From: an uncultured Gilliamella sp.
Lineage (GTDB): Bacteria; Pseudomonadota; Gammaproteobacteria; Enterobacterales; Enterobacteriaceae
NCBI GenBank assembly: GCA_945291235.1
Contig: CALYQY010000111.1
Coordinates: 1-5,508 of the forward strand
Length of the DNA: 5,508 nt
Direction of reading: 5' to 3'
Below the pieces are notes generated by a model. The model saw only the letters and a program-made list of their open reading frames with translations. It had not been told where the DNA came from and did not search any database. The position numbers and the translations under genes are program-made. Each line of letters begins with the position of its first letter. Positions within the stretch are counted from its first letter, which is position 1. Shown one piece after another: positions 1 to 5,188 of the stretch.

Positions 1-16
1 TTTAAATAAGAGCGAG

Positions 17-43
17 AGCCCAGCAGAGATGCTGGGCTTTTTT
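17..43 (+). terminator. Rho-independent terminator of the upstream gene
   Basis: AGCCCAGCA (17-25) pairs perfectly with TGCTGGGCT (30-38) around a GAGA tetraloop, followed by five T residues (39-43). The 9-bp GC-rich stem stands out sharply from the A/T-rich surroundings. It most likely ends a plus-strand gene lying left of the window. The T-tract runs into the -35 element proposed for rluE, so rluE appears to be a separate transcription unit. Confidence 0.9.
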
Positions 44-70
44 GCTATCTATGATTTAAGAAATTAAAAT
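42..70 (+). promoter_or_regulatory. Candidate sigma70 promoter for rluE
   Basis: TTGCTA (42-47, 4 of 6 consensus bases) and TAAAAT (65-70, 5 of 6) are separated by exactly 17 bases. Transcription would start near 77. That leaves about 30 bases of leader before the ATG at 109 and almost none before the alternative TTG at 79, so it also helps choose the start codon. This is prediction from sequence only. Confidence 0.5.
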
Positions 71-108
71 CAACGTAATTGAAGAGCAGAGAGGGATATA
101 GTCTGGAA

Positions 109-672
109 ATGAGCTCATTAATCGCTTTTAATAAACCATTTAATGTGGTGTCTCAATTTTCAGCACATGAAAAATATCCAACATTGAAAGATTTTATCTC
201 ATTACCCAAATTTTATCCTGCTGGACGATTAGATACTGACAGTGAAGGATTACTTTTATTAACAAACGATGGTAAACTACAAGCTAAAATTAGTTCACCA
301 AAATTTAAGCTACCAAAAACGTATTGGGTTCAAGTTGAAGGATCAATTACTCAACAAGCAATAGATAAATTAAAGCGTGGTGTTCAATTAAAAGAATTTT
401 ATACTGCACCTGCACTAGCAACTATTTTGCAAGAACCAACACTTCTATGGCAAAGAGTGCCTCCTATTAGAGAACGTAAAACTATTCCGACATCATGGAT
501 AAGTATCACTATAACAGAAGGTAAAAATCGACAAGTTCGAAGGATGTGTGCTGCAGTTGGTTTTCCATGTTTACGATTGATTAGAGTCCAAATAGGTCAA
601 TATAATTTATTCAGCCATAATTTACCTTTAGGTGAATGGAAAACAATAAACCTAAATAATCTTTATCTATAA
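109..672 (+). CDS. rluE: 23S rRNA pseudouridine synthase RluE
   Basis: This is a 187-residue member of the RsuA/RluB/E/F pseudouridine synthase family. In E. coli RluE isomerises U2457 of 23S rRNA, near the peptidyl-transferase centre, and acts in the cytoplasm. From the ATG at 109, the catalytic motif PAGRLD falls at residues 37-42, with D42 the expected catalytic aspartate, followed by DSEGLLLLTNDG. PPIRERKTIPTSW (118-130), EGKNRQVRRM (137-146) and GFPCLRLIR (151-159) closely match E. coli RluE. There is no S4 domain, as usual for RluE; E. coli RluE (about 217 aa) carries an extra basic N-terminus missing here. The frame is open back to a TTG at 79, but the purine-rich AGAGAGGGA (88-96) lies upstream of the ATG and the promoter would start near 77, so ATG 109 is preferred. 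It looks monocistronic; no clear terminator follows it. Confidence 0.92.
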   Translation: MSSLIAFNKPFNVVSQFSAHEKYPTLKDFISLPKFYPAGRLDTDSEGLLLLTNDGKLQAKISSPKFKLPKTYWVQVEGSITQQAIDKLKRGVQLKEFYTAPALATILQEPTLLWQRVPPIRERKTIPTSWISITITEGKNRQVRRMCAAVGFPCLRLIRVQIGQYNLFSHNLPLGEWKTINLNNLYL

Positions 673-758
673 AATAACTAGCAGATAATTAAGTACTATT
701 TTGTAGAGAATTTTTGAATAAACTAGATCAATATATTCATCTATTTGTACTGAATAAA

Positions 759-787
759 TTGGGCTTTATACTAAAATAAGATAAAAT
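759..787 (+). promoter_or_regulatory. Candidate sigma70 promoter for ftsY-ftsE-ftsX
   Basis: TTGGGC (759-764, 3 of 6) and TAAAAT (782-787, 5 of 6) are separated by 17 bases inside the 146-base gap between rluE and ftsY. Transcription would start near 794, giving a leader of about 25 bases. The -10 overlaps a small inverted repeat, ATGAT-CTTT-ATCAT (786-799). The -35 is weak and the area is A/T-rich, so chance matches are possible. Confidence 0.42.
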
Positions 788-818
788 GATCTTTATCATG
801 ATCATAGGATAACTATTT

Positions 819-1757
819 ATGGTAGAACAAAAAAAAGAGGGATTTTTTTCTCGTCTAAAACAAAGTCTCTTTAAAACAAAACAAAATATAGGATCAGGTT
901 TTTTAAATTTATTTAGAGGAAAAAAAATAGACGATGCTTTATTTGAAGAACTTGAAGAACAATTATTAATTGCAGATGTTGGTTTTGAAACTACGCAAAA
1001 AATTATTTCAGCTTTAACTCAACAAGCTTCTCGCAAAGCGTTAAAAGATGCTGATGCTTTACATGAACTATTAAAGCAAGAAATGAAATCTGTATTAAAT
1101 GGAGTTGATAAACCGCTGGATATTTCAACTCATAAACCATTTGTGATATTAATGGTTGGTGTTAACGGTGTCGGTAAAACAACAACAATAGGTAAATTAG
1201 CTCGTCAATTTCAACAACAAGGTAAATCTGTTATGCTTGCCGCAGGTGATACATTTCGTGCTGCAGCGGTTGAACAATTACAAGTATGGGGAGAACGAAA
1301 TAATATTCCGGTAATTGCACAGCATATTAATGCGGATTCGGCTTCAGTTATTTATGATGCCATTCAAGCTGCCAAAGCTAAAAATATTGATGTTCTAATA
1401 GCTGATACTGCAGGTCGTTTACAAAACAAATCACATTTAATGGATGAACTAAAAAAAATTGTTCGAGTGATAAAAAAACATGATGAAACTGCACCACATG
1501 AAATCATGTTAACAATTGATGCAGGCACTGGACAAAACGCAATTAGCCAAACTAAATTATTTAATGAAGCAGTTGGATTAACAGGCATGACCTTAACTAA
1601 ATTAGATGGTACCGCAAAAGGAGGTATTATCTTTAGTATTGCTGATCAGTTTAATATCCCTATCCGTTATATCGGTGTTGGCGAAAAAATTGAAGATTTA
1701 AGACCTTTCAACGCTGATGATTTTATTAACGCACTGTTTGATGAAACAGATGAATAG
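819..1757 (+). CDS. ftsY: Signal recognition particle receptor FtsY (short form without A domain)
   Basis: FtsY is the SRP GTPase receptor at the inner membrane. It pairs with Ffh and passes nascent membrane proteins to SecYEG. The 312 residues cover an amphipathic membrane-targeting helix (about 7-35, GFFSRLKQSLFK then FRGKK), the N domain (about 38-100, with ELEEQLLIADVG) and the G domain. GTPase motifs are intact: GVNGVGKTT (114-122), DTFRAAA (144-150), DTAGR (196-200), TKLDGTAKGG (260-269) and GVGEKIEDL (286-294). E. coli FtsY has about 497 residues; the missing part is the long acidic A domain, leaving the NG+1-like core. An in-frame TAA at 810-812 excludes an upstream extension. AGGAT (806-810) sits 8 bases before the ATG. 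Runs of A8 (829-836), T7 (843-849) and A8 (920-927) lie in the first 37 codons. It is the first gene of ftsYEX. Confidence 0.97.
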   Translation: MVEQKKEGFFSRLKQSLFKTKQNIGSGFLNLFRGKKIDDALFEELEEQLLIADVGFETTQKIISALTQQASRKALKDADALHELLKQEMKSVLNGVDKPLDISTHKPFVILMVGVNGVGKTTTIGKLARQFQQQGKSVMLAAGDTFRAAAVEQLQVWGERNNIPVIAQHINADSASVIYDAIQAAKAKNIDVLIADTAGRLQNKSHLMDELKKIVRVIKKHDETAPHEIMLTIDAGTGQNAISQTKLFNEAVGLTGMTLTKLDGTAKGGIIFSIADQFNIPIRYIGVGEKIEDLRPFNADDFINALFDETDE

Positions 1758-1766
1758 AGAGAGGCT

Positions 1767-2420
1767 ATGATCCAATTTCAACATGTGAGTAAAGTTTATT
1801 CGGGCGGAAGACCTGCATTGCAGAATATAAACTTTACATTATCAACAGGTGAAATGGCATTTTTAACAGGTCATTCGGGTGCAGGCAAAAGCACCTTAAT
1901 GCGTCTCATTTGTGGTTTGGAAAAAGCGAATGATGGTAAAGTAATGCTTAATAACATTGATGTGTCAACGTTACGAAAGCAGGATATGCCTTTTTTACGG
2001 CGAAAAATAGGTATGATCTTTCAAGATCACCAATTACTTATGGATCATACTGTTTATGACAATGTTGCTATTCCTTTAATCATTTTAGGTAAACCAGTTG
2101 AAGAAATCCGACGACGGGTTTCTGCATCGCTTGATAAAGTTGGATTAATCAATAAAGCTAAATTCTATCCAATTCAGTTATCTGGTGGAGAACAGCAAAG
2201 GGTAGGGATTGCAAGAGCGATTGTTAATCGTCCCAGTGTGTTATTAGCCGATGAGCCTACAGGTAATCTTGATGATAAACTTTCAAAAGATATCTTAAAA
2301 TTGTTTGAAGAATTTAATCAAGCTGGCGTAACGGTATTAATGGCAACGCATAATATAGGACTTATTCGTCGAAAACACCACCGAATACTTCATTTAAATC
2401 AAGGGCGTTTAGAGGGCTAA
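1767..2420 (+). CDS. ftsE: Cell division ATP-binding protein FtsE
   Basis: FtsE is the cytoplasmic ATPase of the FtsEX complex. In E. coli, FtsEX sits at the FtsZ ring and drives activation of the amidases AmiA/AmiB through EnvC. The 217 residues form one ABC nucleotide-binding domain with all key elements: Walker A GHSGAGKS (35-42), Q-loop Q86, signature LSGGEQQR (138-145), Walker B VLLADE (158-163, catalytic E163), D-loop NLDD (167-170) and H-loop H195. The length is close to the usual ~222. It starts 9 bases after the ftsY stop, with a purine stretch AGAGAGAGG (1756-1764) that overlaps the ftsY stop and reaches to within two bases of the ATG; its 5' part is probably the effective ribosome-binding site. 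Co-transcription with ftsY and ftsX is very likely. Confidence 0.97.
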   Translation: MIQFQHVSKVYSGGRPALQNINFTLSTGEMAFLTGHSGAGKSTLMRLICGLEKANDGKVMLNNIDVSTLRKQDMPFLRRKIGMIFQDHQLLMDHTVYDNVAIPLIILGKPVEEIRRRVSASLDKVGLINKAKFYPIQLSGGEQQRVGIARAIVNRPSVLLADEPTGNLDDKLSKDILKLFEEFNQAGVTVLMATHNIGLIRRKHHRILHLNQGRLEG

Positions 2421-2425
2421 TATTA

Positions 2426-3388
2426 ATGATAAACGCTAATGTCAGATCAGCCAAAGCAACGTCTAAAAATAAAAGTCACTTTTTGGGTCGTTGGAAAAGA
2501 CAAATAAGTTATGCATGGCAAAATGTTTTTAATCATTTTAAACAAAATATTTTAACATCACTACTGACAATTTTAGTTATAGCAATTTCAATAAGCTTAC
2601 CAACAATTGGCTATTTATTATGGAAAAATGCGAATCAAGCTGCACATCGGTGGTCTCCAACACCAAATTTAACGGCATATATAAGCAAGACATTTAATGC
2701 TGAACAAACTAACGAATTAATTGAAAAAATCAAATCTCTTTCAGAGGTGGAAAAAGTTAATTATCTTTCACGCGATGATGCTAAAGAAGAATTTATTTCA
2801 TGGTCTGGATTCAGTAGTGCATTAGATTTATTAGAAGAAAATCCACTGCCGGCGGTAGCAATTATTATTCCTAAACCAGAAGCAAAAAAGACAGAAATAC
2901 TTCATAAATTACAATCAGAAATTTTCAAAATTGATGGTATCGATGATGTCAAACTAGACGATAGCTGGTTTACTCGTTTGACTGCTTTAACTGATATGGT
3001 TAAGGCAATAGTTTGGGTTATTGCAATATTTATGATTATTGCAGTATCACTGGTTATTGGAAATAGTATTCGTTTAAGTATTTTTGCCCGAAAACAAACA
3101 ATTATTGTCATGCAATTAATAGGCGCTACCGAAGGTTTTATTTTACGCCCTTTTCTGTATAGTGGAATGTTTATTGGATTTATAAGTGCTTTATTTTCTG
3201 TCGTTTTATCGGAAATATTTATTTTTCAGATAGAATCTATTATATTAAATGTCTCAAATGAATTCGGAACAGTATTTCCACTAGAAGGGTTATTGTGGGA
3301 TGAAGTCTTGCTAATTGTATTAATTACAATTGTGATAGGATGGTTATCATCACTTATTACAACAAAAAGATATTTAAAAATTAGTTAA
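2426..3388 (+). CDS. ftsX: Cell division membrane protein FtsX
   Basis: FtsX is the permease-like partner of FtsE. It does not transport a known substrate but transmits FtsE ATPase cycles across the inner membrane to EnvC in relatives. The 320 residues show a basic cytoplasmic N-terminus (1-40), a first membrane helix (about 41-66), a large periplasmic loop (about 67-190), then three helices (about 194-215, 243-267 and 289-313). Conserved blocks include VEKVNYLSRDDA (108-119), WSGFSSALDLLEENPLPAVA (126-145), DDSWFTRL (178-185), GNSIRLSIFAR (212-222) and LIGATEGFILRPFLY (231-245). It is shorter than E. coli FtsX (about 352), the difference lying mainly in the N-terminal tail. It starts 5 bases after the ftsE stop, with AGAGGG (2411-2416) inside the end of ftsE as ribosome-binding site. 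No GC-rich terminator follows. Confidence 0.96.
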   Translation: MINANVRSAKATSKNKSHFLGRWKRQISYAWQNVFNHFKQNILTSLLTILVIAISISLPTIGYLLWKNANQAAHRWSPTPNLTAYISKTFNAEQTNELIEKIKSLSEVEKVNYLSRDDAKEEFISWSGFSSALDLLEENPLPAVAIIIPKPEAKKTEILHKLQSEIFKIDGIDDVKLDDSWFTRLTALTDMVKAIVWVIAIFMIIAVSLVIGNSIRLSIFARKQTIIVMQLIGATEGFILRPFLYSGMFIGFISALFSVVLSEIFIFQIESIILNVSNEFGTVFPLEGLLWDEVLLIVLITIVIGWLSSLITTKRYLKIS

Positions 3389-3431
3389 TTAAGATAGTTC
3401 TTCTTAATAGTATTAAGTAGAAAAGATGATT

Positions 3432-3454
3432 AATATTTTTATAAATATTTTTTT
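3432..3454 (+). terminator. Weak A/T-only hairpin with T-tract after ftsX (tentative)
   Basis: AATATTT (3432-3438) and AAATATT (3443-3449) can pair around TTAT and are followed directly by five T residues (3450-3454). With no G or C in the stem it would be a poor terminator. It is the only terminator-shaped element between ftsX and rpoH, so either ftsX ends here inefficiently or transcription reads into rpoH. In sequence this A/T-rich, such repeats also arise by chance. Confidence 0.22.
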
Positions 3455-3471
3455 ATTTTAAACCCAATTGT

Positions 3472-3498
3472 GAACTAAATTATATTTTAACTGTCTAA
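3472..3498 (+). promoter_or_regulatory. Candidate sigmaE (RpoE)-type promoter of rpoH
   Basis: GAACTA (3472-3477), 16 bases, then TCTAA (3494-3498). E. coli rpoH promoter P3, read by the envelope-stress sigma factor RpoE, has GAACTT, 16 bases and TCTGA. The spacing is the same, with one base different in each element. The -35 here is preceded by TTGT rather than a perfect GG. Transcription would start near 3504, about 84 bases before the rpoH ATG. This is inference from pattern and position; whether this genome has rpoE cannot be seen. Confidence 0.42.
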
Positions 3499-3514
3499 TA
3501 TTAAAAGTTATAAA
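3487..3514 (+). promoter_or_regulatory. Possible sigma70 promoter of rpoH
   Basis: TTAACT (3487-3492, 4 of 6 consensus bases) and TATAAA (3509-3514, 5 of 6) lie 16 bases apart. It overlaps the proposed RpoE-type element, as clustered promoters do upstream of E. coli rpoH. The A/T-rich context makes -10-like hexamers common, so support is modest. Confidence 0.28.
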
Positions 3515-3532
3515 ACTGTATAAAGTTTTATA
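3509..3532. repeat. Inverted repeat in the rpoH leader
   Basis: TATAAAAC (3509-3516) and GTTTTATA (3525-3532) are perfect 8-base inverted arms around TGTATAAA. Depending on the start site, this would be an RNA hairpin in the leader or a DNA operator over the promoter. It has no T-run, so it is not a terminator. Confidence 0.4.
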
Positions 3533-3576
3533 TTGTTGTAATCAAAAATAAATACAACAAAAAAAGTTTAAATAAA

Positions 3577-3628
3577 GGGGGAATTAAATGAGTACTGATT
3601 TAAAAATGCAAGTAGGTGCTTTAATCCC
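3577..3628 (+). promoter_or_regulatory. rpoH ribosome-binding site and possible masking pairing (RNA thermosensor candidate)
   Basis: AAAGGGGGA (3574-3582), 5 bases before the rpoH ATG, is the strongest Shine-Dalgarno in the window. GGG (3579-3581) plus ATTAAA (3583-3588, ending at the A of the start codon) is complementary to TTTAATCCC (3620-3628) in codons 11-14, with only A3582 bulged and a 31-base loop. Such a pairing would cover the ribosome-binding site and start. E. coli rpoH translation is heat-controlled by mRNA structure involving the start region and coding sequence, so the idea is plausible; the specific pairing is inferred and unfolded. Confidence 0.33.
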
Positions 3629-4448
3629 ACAAGGCAATATTGAATCTTACCTTCGCATGATTAATACCTATCCTATGCTAACTGCTGAGGAAGAAAAATC
3701 TTTAGGCGAAAGACTTTACTATCATGATGATGTTGATGCAGCAAGACAATTAATTTTATCGCATTTACGTTTTGTTGCGCACATCGCCCGTGGTTATTCT
3801 GGTTACGGTTTACCACAAGCAGATTTGATACAAGAAGGTAATATTGGTCTAATGAAAGCAGTACGTCGCTTTAATCCTGAAATGGGCGTTCGTTTAGTGT
3901 CATTTGCAGTACATTGGATTAAAGCTGAAATTCATGAGTATGTGTTAAAAAACTGGCGTATTGTTAAAGTTGCAACGACTAAAGCACAAAGAAAATTATT
4001 CTTTAATTTAAGAAAAAATAAACAGCGTTTGGGTTGGTTTAATAGTGCTGAAGTTGATATGGTTGCTGATGAATTAGGTGTTAGCCGTAAAGATGTGCTT
4101 GAAATGGAATCGCGTATGTCTGCACAAGATATGTCCTTTGATGTTGATAGCGATGATGATGATAACGCAGTTGTTGCGCCGGCATTATATTTAGAAGATA
4201 GTAATTCAGATTTCTCTAAATCAATTGAAAATGATAATTGGGAAAATGATGCAACCGACAAGTTACATGATGCTTTATCACAATTAGATGAACGTAGCCA
4301 AGATATCATTAAAGCTCGATGGTTAGATGCTGATGATAGTAAATCAACGTTGCAAGTTTTGGCTGATAAATATAGTGTTTCGGCTGAACGAATCCGCCAA
4401 CTTGAAAAAAATGCTATGAAAAAACTACGTGTTGCGATAGAAGCATAA
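3588..4448 (+). CDS. rpoH: Heat-shock sigma factor sigma-32 (RpoH)
   Basis: RpoH directs RNA polymerase to heat-shock promoters (chaperones and proteases). It has 286 residues, against about 284 in E. coli, and aligns along its whole length. Region 1.2/2.1 includes YPMLTAEEE (28-36) and [14 protein letters not shown] (55-68); the core-binding stretch [22 protein letters not shown] is at 74-95; the DNA-binding region 2.3-2.4 includes [16 protein letters not shown] (105-120) and [13 protein letters not shown] (122-134). The RpoH-specific box QRKLFFNLR is at 134-142. Region 4 has [14 protein letters not shown] (233-246) and the helix-turn-helix ending in [17 protein letters not shown] (265-281). 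An acidic patch (DSDDDDN) lies at 187-193. In E. coli stability is set by DnaK/DnaJ, GroEL and FtsH, and residues near 47-54 govern SRP/FtsY-dependent membrane targeting; the equivalents here are V49, A52 and I56. The strong ribosome-binding site fixes the ATG. Confidence 0.97.
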   Translation: MSTDLKMQVGALIPQGNIESYLRMINTYPMLTAEEEKSLGERLYYHDDVDAARQLILSHLRFVAHIARGYSGYGLPQADLIQEGNIGLMKAVRRFNPEMGVRLVSFAVHWIKAEIHEYVLKNWRIVKVATTKAQRKLFFNLRKNKQRLGWFNSAEVDMVADELGVSRKDVLEMESRMSAQDMSFDVDSDDDDNAVVAPALYLEDSNSDFSKSIENDNWENDATDKLHDALSQLDERSQDIIKARWLDADDSKSTLQVLADKYSVSAERIRQLEKNAMKKLRVAIEA

Positions 4449-4473
4449 GCTTTTTGTTAACTGCTACTTTTAT

Positions 4474-4506
4474 AAGCCTTGCTGGAAAAGCAGTAAGGCT
4501 TTTTTT
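4474..4506 (+). terminator. Rho-independent terminator of rpoH
   Basis: AAGCCTTGCTG (4474-4484) pairs with CAGTAAGGCTT (4491-4501), with one G-U pair, around the loop GAAAAG; five more T residues follow the stem (4502-4506). It begins 26 bases after the rpoH stop and separates rpoH from the lipoprotein gene. Confidence 0.92.
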
Positions 4507-4572
4507 ATGAATAAAATTTTTAAATTACAGTTAATAGGGGTTTAAAATACTGTTATCAAAATTCATCCAAAA

Positions 4573-4643
4573 AACATATAAATATGTTATAAATAAAAAA
4601 CCATCTTTATTTATGACCATATTGCATAAATATATTTATGTAA
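4573..4643. repeat. Cluster of three A/T-rich palindromes upstream of the lipoprotein gene
   Basis: Three inverted repeats follow one another: AACATAT-AA-ATATGTT (4573-4588); a 12-base pair of arms at 4586-4597 and 4606-4617 around AAACCATC, with one G-T mismatch; and the perfect 16-base palindrome CATAAATATATTTATG (4625-4640), which extends to 4622-4643 with a single mismatched pair. They fill most of the spacer between the rpoH terminator and the lipoprotein ribosome-binding site, the place for operators or leader hairpins. I cannot assign a regulator or a convincing promoter here. Confidence 0.4.
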
Positions 4644-4669
4644 ATGACTTACTAATTTAGGAATAAGAA

Positions 4670-4975
4670 ATGTTGAAAAAAATTACTAAAAGTATTTTAT
4701 TAAGTTTTCTGTTTGCAAATCTTGTTGCTTGTAATGAAAAAAATAAACATGACCTAGGAACTATCAAAATAGATACTGGTGCAGTTGAATGTGATCGCTA
4801 TATTGCATTGATTTTGGATTTACAAAATACATCACAACTGCCTGCCGAATCTGAAGAGTCAGTTAAAAAAAGTATTGAGGAGTTTAGACAGATGGTTGAA
4901 AAAAATCCAGATGCGATTAAAGGTGAATGTAATGCGGCCTATTCTGCGATGCGAGGCGCTATAGAGGAACGCTAA
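4670..4975 (+). CDS. Small predicted lipoprotein of unknown function
   Basis: The 101-residue product starts with a lipoprotein signal peptide: basic MLKKITK, a hydrophobic stretch (about 8-19) and the lipobox LVAC (18-21), so lipidation and cleavage are expected at C21. Position +2 is N, not D, so the inner-membrane retention rule of E. coli would not apply and outer-membrane sorting is plausible. The mature part of about 80 residues is a short polar linker, then a helical region with two further cysteines, C41 (VECDRY) and C87 (KGECNAAY), which could form a disulphide tying two helices. This layout is reminiscent of small two-cysteine periplasmic families such as DUF5339, but I recognise this only weakly. 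AGGAA (4659-4663) lies 6 bases before the ATG. Being between the rpoH terminator and a converging gene, it is probably monocistronic. Function unknown. Confidence 0.8.
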   Translation: MLKKITKSILLSFLFANLVACNEKNKHDLGTIKIDTGAVECDRYIALILDLQNTSQLPAESEESVKKSIEEFRQMVEKNPDAIKGECNAAYSAMRGAIEER

Positions 4976-5140
4976 TTTCAATGAAACATTAAACAAGGAT
5001 TCTTTAGCGCACCCATTCAAAAGAATTTTTATGTGCTTATAATAACTGATTTCAAAGCGCACAATAAAAAGTTAATTAGTTTTGTTGAAAATGCATATTA
5101 TTCACATCAGTTAAAATCAAGAATTTTTTCGTAGCGATTT

Positions 5141-5175
5141 TATATTAAAGGCAATCGGTAAGTATTTAGATTGCC
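5141..5175 (-). terminator. Probable terminator of the racemase-family gene
   Basis: Read on the minus strand, GGCAATC (5175-5169) and GATTGCC (5156-5150) form a perfect 7-bp stem with a 12-base loop, followed by TTTAATATA (5149-5141). It begins 13 bases past the TAA of the minus-strand gene. The T-run is short and broken, so strength is uncertain. Confidence 0.42.
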
Positions 5176-5188
5176 ATCTGCTATAGGA

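Noticed and set aside
79..108. TTG start at 79 giving a 10-residue longer RluE
   Set aside because: The extension is not family-like, lacks a ribosome-binding site and would begin at about the predicted transcription start.
1364..1588. 74-codon open frame on the minus strand opposite ftsY
   Set aside because: Lies inside the conserved GTPase domain coding region; the translation is not like any known protein.
2902..3111. 69-codon open frame on the minus strand opposite ftsX, hydrophobic
   Set aside because: The hydrophobic look comes from reading the membrane-helix codons of ftsX backwards; no start signals.
3932..4309. 125-codon open frame on the minus strand opposite rpoH
   Set aside because: It lies wholly inside the well-conserved rpoH, with no recognisable domain or ribosome-binding site; it reflects rpoH codon use.
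5017..5034. ATTC-AAAA-GAAT followed by T residues as a terminator of the lipoprotein gene
   Set aside because: A four-pair A/T-rich stem is too weak to call.
4859..5062. 67-codon minus-strand open frame overlapping the end of the lipoprotein gene
   Set aside because: Overlaps a better supported gene, has no ribosome-binding site and no family resemblance.
5006..5062. Direct repeat AGCGCAC at 5006-5012 and 5056-5062, with TGTGCTT (5032-5038) between, as a repeat element or lipoprotein terminator
   Set aside because: Only seven bases, and pairing with TGTGCTT needs a two-base bulge with no proper T-run; the rest of the 213-base convergent gap shows nothing else I can support besides the minus-strand terminator.
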